Part shown: positions 35,270 to 36,321 of the stretch, piece after piece
Numbering within the stretch: position 1 is the stretch's first letter
Layout of the letters: the number at the start of each line of letters is the position of its first letter
Origin: an uncultured Lachnospiraceae bacterium
Lineage (GTDB): Bacteria; Bacillota; Clostridia; Lachnospirales; Lachnospiraceae
Reading direction: 5' to 3'
NCBI GenBank assembly: GCA_947177165.1
Contig: CAMWTP010000054.1
Span: forward strand, 1 to 36,321
Length of the DNA: 36,321 bases
The notes under the pieces: model-generated
What the model was told of the DNA's origin: nothing
Database searches by the model: none
The model's input: only the letters and a program-made list of their open reading frames with translations
Program-made: the position numbers and the translations under genes

Positions 35270-36181
35270 TCAGGCCTCAATGCCCGCCTCTGCCAGTATT
35301 TTTTTCAGTTTTGCAATTTCGGCAGCATTGTCTGCGAGTTTCGCAGCATTATCTGCGAGTTTCGCAGCATTATCTGCGAGTTTCGTAGCATTATCTGCGA
35401 GTTTCGCATCTTTGTCTGCGAGTTTTGCAGCATTATCAGCAAGCTGTGCATTCTGCTCTGCCAGCCGTATCTTGAATTCCACGATTTCAGGTGCCAGCAG
35501 TTCCTTTAATTCTTCACACATTTGATCACCCTCCTGTATCATTTTTTTAAACAGTTCTATGTTTGCCTCTGATGCAACATTCACGACAGAATCTGCATTT
35601 CTTCTGTCTTCATCGTCTCTGAGCCCGGAACAGTTGTCAAGAAGTTTTTGGACCCGCTCTCTGCTTATTGTCCGTGTCAGGGATGTAATCCATACATGGG
35701 CTTCTTTGTTCAGTTCTTTTGACACGAGAATCTGTATGGGGAATAACATCCCGCTGATGCGGTAAATACCGTCTGCTTTTTGGGTCACTGTGTACTTTTC
35801 ATCTAATTGTCGCAAAAGATTTATCGGTTTCTGTTCCCTGACAAGTGAGACTGTGATGTCTGTATTAAGGCTTTCATCAATGCTTCCTGTCTCAGATTTA
35901 TACAGGCACGCATAGGCCAGTGCCTTGTACAATGTATCAGCGTTTAAATCATCGCCGGGCGATTTGTATTCAAAAATATTATGCCCCAGAAAGAAATCGC
36001 CAATCTCGTTTTTAATCATAACTTTAGGTTTTTTTCTGATAACAAGAAAATCAATTTTCATCGGCAGTTTGCTCAGGTTGTGTTCCCGTTCGTATATCAG
36101 GTCATTTTTGTTTTCCCGAAGTTCCAACTCCAAGGCGGAGCAGAATGCGGGATGCCATTGTATCTTATCTTCAATTTCCAA
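35270..36181 (-). CDS. PD-(D/E)XK / Rpn-like family protein with heptad repeats
   Basis: A 303-residue protein of a family abundant in Lachnospiraceae. The N-terminus IQWHPAFCSALELELRENKNDL, then KLPMKIDFLVIRK (D of the nuclease core) and GHNIFEYKSPGDDLNADTLYKALAYACLY (E-x-K) follow the PD-(D/E)XK pattern, as in Rpn recombination-promoting nucleases and related transposase-like proteins. Catalysis is not shown for this subgroup. The C-terminus (about 235-300) is a tandem LADNAAK heptad coiled coil. Start is TTG at 36181, chosen because the WHP-type N-terminus is conserved; aaaggaaagga lies 12 bases upstream. It has its own extended -10 promoter. A mobile or phase-variable role is possible but not proven. 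Confidence 0.75.
   Translation of the reverse strand: MEIEDKIQWHPAFCSALELELRENKNDLIYEREHNLSKLPMKIDFLVIRKKPKVMIKNEIGDFFLGHNIFEYKSPGDDLNADTLYKALAYACLYKSETGSIDESLNTDITVSLVREQKPINLLRQLDEKYTVTQKADGIYRISGMLFPIQILVSKELNKEAHVWITSLTRTISRERVQKLLDNCSGLRDDEDRRNADSVVNVASEANIELFKKMIQEGDQMCEELKELLAPEIVEFKIRLAEQNAQLADNAAKLADKDAKLADNATKLADNAAKLADNAAKLADNAAEIAKLKKILAEAGIEA
35321..35449. repeat. 21-base tandem repeat encoding LADNAAK heptads
   Basis: Five to six near-identical 21-mers of the type gcagcattatctgcgagtttc (plus strand), several of them identical except for single bases (gtagc for gcagc; catctttg for cagcatta). On the minus strand they encode LADNAAK/LADKDAK. Being multiples of seven codons, copy-number changes keep the frame and the coiled-coil register. 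Confidence 0.88.
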
Positions 36182-36212
36182 TAATGTATTGATCCTTTCC
36201 TTTTATTGTTTC

Positions 36213-36241
36213 AGTATATCACACCAGATATTGCTGTGCAA
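36213..36241 (-). promoter_or_regulatory. Extended -10 promoter of the PD-(D/E)XK-like gene
   Basis: Read on the minus strand: TTGCAC (36241-36236), 17-base spacer, TATACT (36218-36213), preceded by TGTGA, giving the TGn extended -10. Transcription would begin near 36206, about 25 bases before the TTG start. Confidence 0.82.
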
Positions 36242-36293
36242 CAATTTGGTGAAAGTGTGCGTGAAAACCAGCTTTGACGCATAAAAATTTAAT

Positions 36294-36321
36294 ATAAAAA
36301 AACCTCCCATTTTATGGGAAT
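36294..36321 (-). terminator. Probable terminator of a minus-strand gene outside the window
   Basis: TCCCAT (36305-36310) pairs with ATGGGA (36314-36319) around a 3-base loop. On the minus strand the stem is followed by gg and a run of seven T. The stem may extend beyond the right edge of the window. Confidence 0.6.

Noticed and set aside
35321..35449. Regular 21-base repeat as a CRISPR array
   Set aside because: Units abut without spacers and encode a coiled coil in frame.
35207..35525. Plus-strand open frames across the 21-base repeat
   Set aside because: Low-complexity shadows of the minus-strand LADNAAK repeat; no ribosome site.

Overview
The window looks like chromosomal DNA of a gut-type Lachnospiraceae (Clostridia, Bacillota). 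This is an inference from several things: tRNA genes without encoded CCA, a yaaR-holB-ricT-trmN6-rsmI gene order like that of Bacillota, sigma-A-type promoters, strong GGAGG ribosome sites, and a minus-strand gene of the 'IQWHP' PD-(D/E)XK family that is common in Lachnospiraceae. The species cannot be named from the sequence alone.

Region 1 (1-8331) is housekeeping. It opens with the end of a tRNA operon (Thr 3' end, Tyr, initiator Met, Phe). An HD-domain protein and pyruvate kinase follow. Next comes a plus-strand gene string: guanylate kinase-like protein, YaaR, a DUF4272-like protein, DNA polymerase III delta prime, RicT, TrmN6-like and RsmI methyltransferases.

Region 2 (8332-13400) is transitional. 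A stand-alone acyl carrier protein and a small secreted protein each have their own consensus promoter. After a strongly hairpin-rich gap there is a three-gene envelope unit: a GT-C-like membrane protein, an anchored SH3-domain protein with a DDSQNEADVT-type repeat, and a polyprenyl-phosphate-type glycosyltransferase. A large inverted repeat follows.

Region 3 (13525-35041) is one long plus-strand, visibly AT-richer surface-polymer locus. Its first four genes look like a rearranged dlt system: an SGNH/DltD-like membrane protein with a C-terminal ILEI/FAM3-like domain, an MBOAT acyltransferase, a carrier protein, and an adenylate-forming ligase fused to a nitroreductase-like flavin domain. The likely logic is that the ligase activates an acid and loads it on the carrier, the flavin domain perhaps changes its redox state, and the MBOAT/SGNH pair passes it across the membrane to a surface glycopolymer. 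Three GT2 glycosyltransferases, a polysaccharide pyruvyltransferase, an LtaS-like phosphoglycerol transferase, a radical SAM protein, a GT-C/DUF6020-like membrane protein, a two-domain GT2 and a GT2-TagF fusion follow. Together they predict a pyruvylated, polyol-phosphate-containing (teichoic-acid-like) polymer. Two degraded genes in this locus (a GT2-TagF relic and an acyltransferase-3 relic) show recent turnover.

Region 4 (35042-36321) has a strong bidirectional terminator, then a minus-strand PD-(D/E)XK/Rpn-like gene with a 21-base tandem repeat encoding a LADNAAK coiled coil and an extended -10 promoter. At the right edge is a probable terminator of another minus-strand gene outside the window.
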